A stretch of 50,520 nucleotides of DNA from Candidatus Rokuibacteriota bacterium (GTDB taxonomy: Bacteria > Methylomirabilota > Methylomirabilia > Rokubacteriales > CSP1-6): positions 1 through 50,520 of the forward strand of contig QHTB01000160.1 of assembly GCA_003220615.1 (NCBI GenBank), in the 5' to 3' direction. Positions 50,151-50,520 of this stretch are shown here, in pieces; position 1 is the stretch's first letter; each line of letters opens with the position of its first letter. The notes beneath the pieces are model-generated. The model had not been told where the DNA came from, did no database searches, and saw nothing but the letters and a program-made list of their open reading frames with translations. Position numbers and translations under genes: made by a program.

Positions 50151-50464
50151 TGCCACGCCAGCAGCCAGAGCCACCGAACGACACCGAGGCCAAATTCAGG
50201 GAAGAGCAGGACCGGAAATTCAGAGAGCAACTGGAAAGGATGCGGGCCAAAGACCCCGAGCTCTACAAATTGAGGCTGCTTCAGCTCGAGGTTATCCTCC
50301 TCGACGCGGAGGTGTGTGAGGAGACCAAGAGACTCGAGGCTCTGGGGTATCCACCGAAAGTGCTGAAGCGTTTTTCCCGCGCAGCAGCGGCACAAGCGCA
50401 ACGTCGCGGAAACGAGGCTTGGCTCCGGCGCCAGCTCGACGGGCTCGGGAAGGACCCGGCGTGA
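50150..50464 (+). CDS. 104-residue charged coiled-coil protein
   Basis: From ATG 50150: MPRQQPEPPNDTEAKFREEQ then DRKFREQLERMRAKDPELYK, a long charged helix. A Leu-rich helix (LRLLQLEVILLDAEVCEETK) follows, then EAWLRRQLDGLGKDPA. No signal peptide or enzyme motif. It is coupled to both neighbours by stop/start overlaps. Unknown family. Confidence 0.65.
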   Translation: MPRQQPEPPNDTEAKFREEQDRKFREQLERMRAKDPELYKLRLLQLEVILLDAEVCEETKRLEALGYPPKVLKRFSRAAAAQAQRRGNEAWLRRQLDGLGKDPA

Positions 50465-50520
50465 GACCGTTCGCCTGGCTCCTGGTCGTCGCCGGCGTCC
50501 TGATCATCATCGCCGGCCCG
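50461..50520 (+). CDS. Membrane protein, N-terminus only (runs off right edge)
   Basis: GTG 50461 overlaps the preceding TGA (GTGA). The visible part, RPFAWLLVVAGVLIIIAGP, is a single hydrophobic helix at the N-terminus. The rest is outside the window. Confidence 0.45.
   Translation, partial: MRPFAWLLVVAGVLIIIAGP

Noticed and set aside
1..50520. CRISPR arrays, rRNA genes and transposases
   Set aside because: No regularly spaced repeat-spacer pattern, no rRNA-like sequence and no transposase motif was seen in any frame.

Overview
The window is a high-GC (roughly two-thirds G+C by eye), gene-dense chromosome segment of a bacterium. Two branched-chain-amino-acid-type (LIV) ABC transporter clusters, an acyl-CoA synthetase, ACMSD-type amidohydrolases, a tungsten/molybdenum aldehyde oxidoreductase, a MEDS-domain protein and many short secreted or zinc-binding proteins suggest an uncultured soil or sediment lineage, something like Candidatus Rokubacteria/Methylomirabilota or a deltaproteobacterial group. 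That is an inference; no rRNA or taxonomic marker is present.

Region 1 (1-6213) is the potassium-limitation system. On the minus strand lie a 26-residue membrane peptide, kdpF, an extra 42-residue membrane ORF and kdpA, which runs off the left edge. The two junctions kdpF/extra ORF and extra ORF/kdpA are 4-nt stop/start overlaps. On the plus strand a decayed or frameshifted CBS-BON gene precedes kdpD and kdpE. The divergent control region carries four 11-bp-period direct repeats that look like KdpE operators.

Region 2 (6214-32200) is a mosaic of short transcription units. It holds two coupled secreted proteins, the aldehyde oxidoreductase, an SDR, a MEDS protein, a gspA-gspB-lipoprotein unit, a frameshifted dodecin, a cupin, a lone receiver domain, duplicated PilZ proteins, a quinone reductase and a protoglobin. 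It continues with a secreted protein behind a sigma-54-like promoter, a hydroxyacid dehydrogenase, an amidohydrolase-truncated haemoglobin pair, small zinc-ribbon proteins, a hotdog thioesterase, a DUF3891 protein, an FAD oxidase, a beta-barrel protein, an XRE regulator and an ArnT-like glycosyltransferase.

Region 3 (32226-44391) holds two divergent LIV ABC clusters. The left one (minus) is livG, AMP-forming acyl-CoA ligase, livH, livM, binding protein, livF. The right one (plus) is livG, livF, Tat-type binding protein, livH, livM. Between them is a C-terminal remnant of a haem-peroxidase-like protein. Several intergenic gaps here, and one after the dehydrogenase at 46071, carry a GC-rich hairpin repeat with a conserved 7-nt loop. 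Region 4 (44439-48777) has a metallo-beta-lactamase-fold protein, a 3-hydroxyisobutyrate-dehydrogenase-like enzyme, a second amidohydrolase and a triple-CxxC protein.

Region 5 (49128-50520) begins with the promoter and 5' half of a tRNA-Arg(CCU) whose 3' half is missing. It continues with an XRE regulator and a chain of tiny overlapping ORFs that runs off the right edge and looks like the start of an integrated or accessory element.
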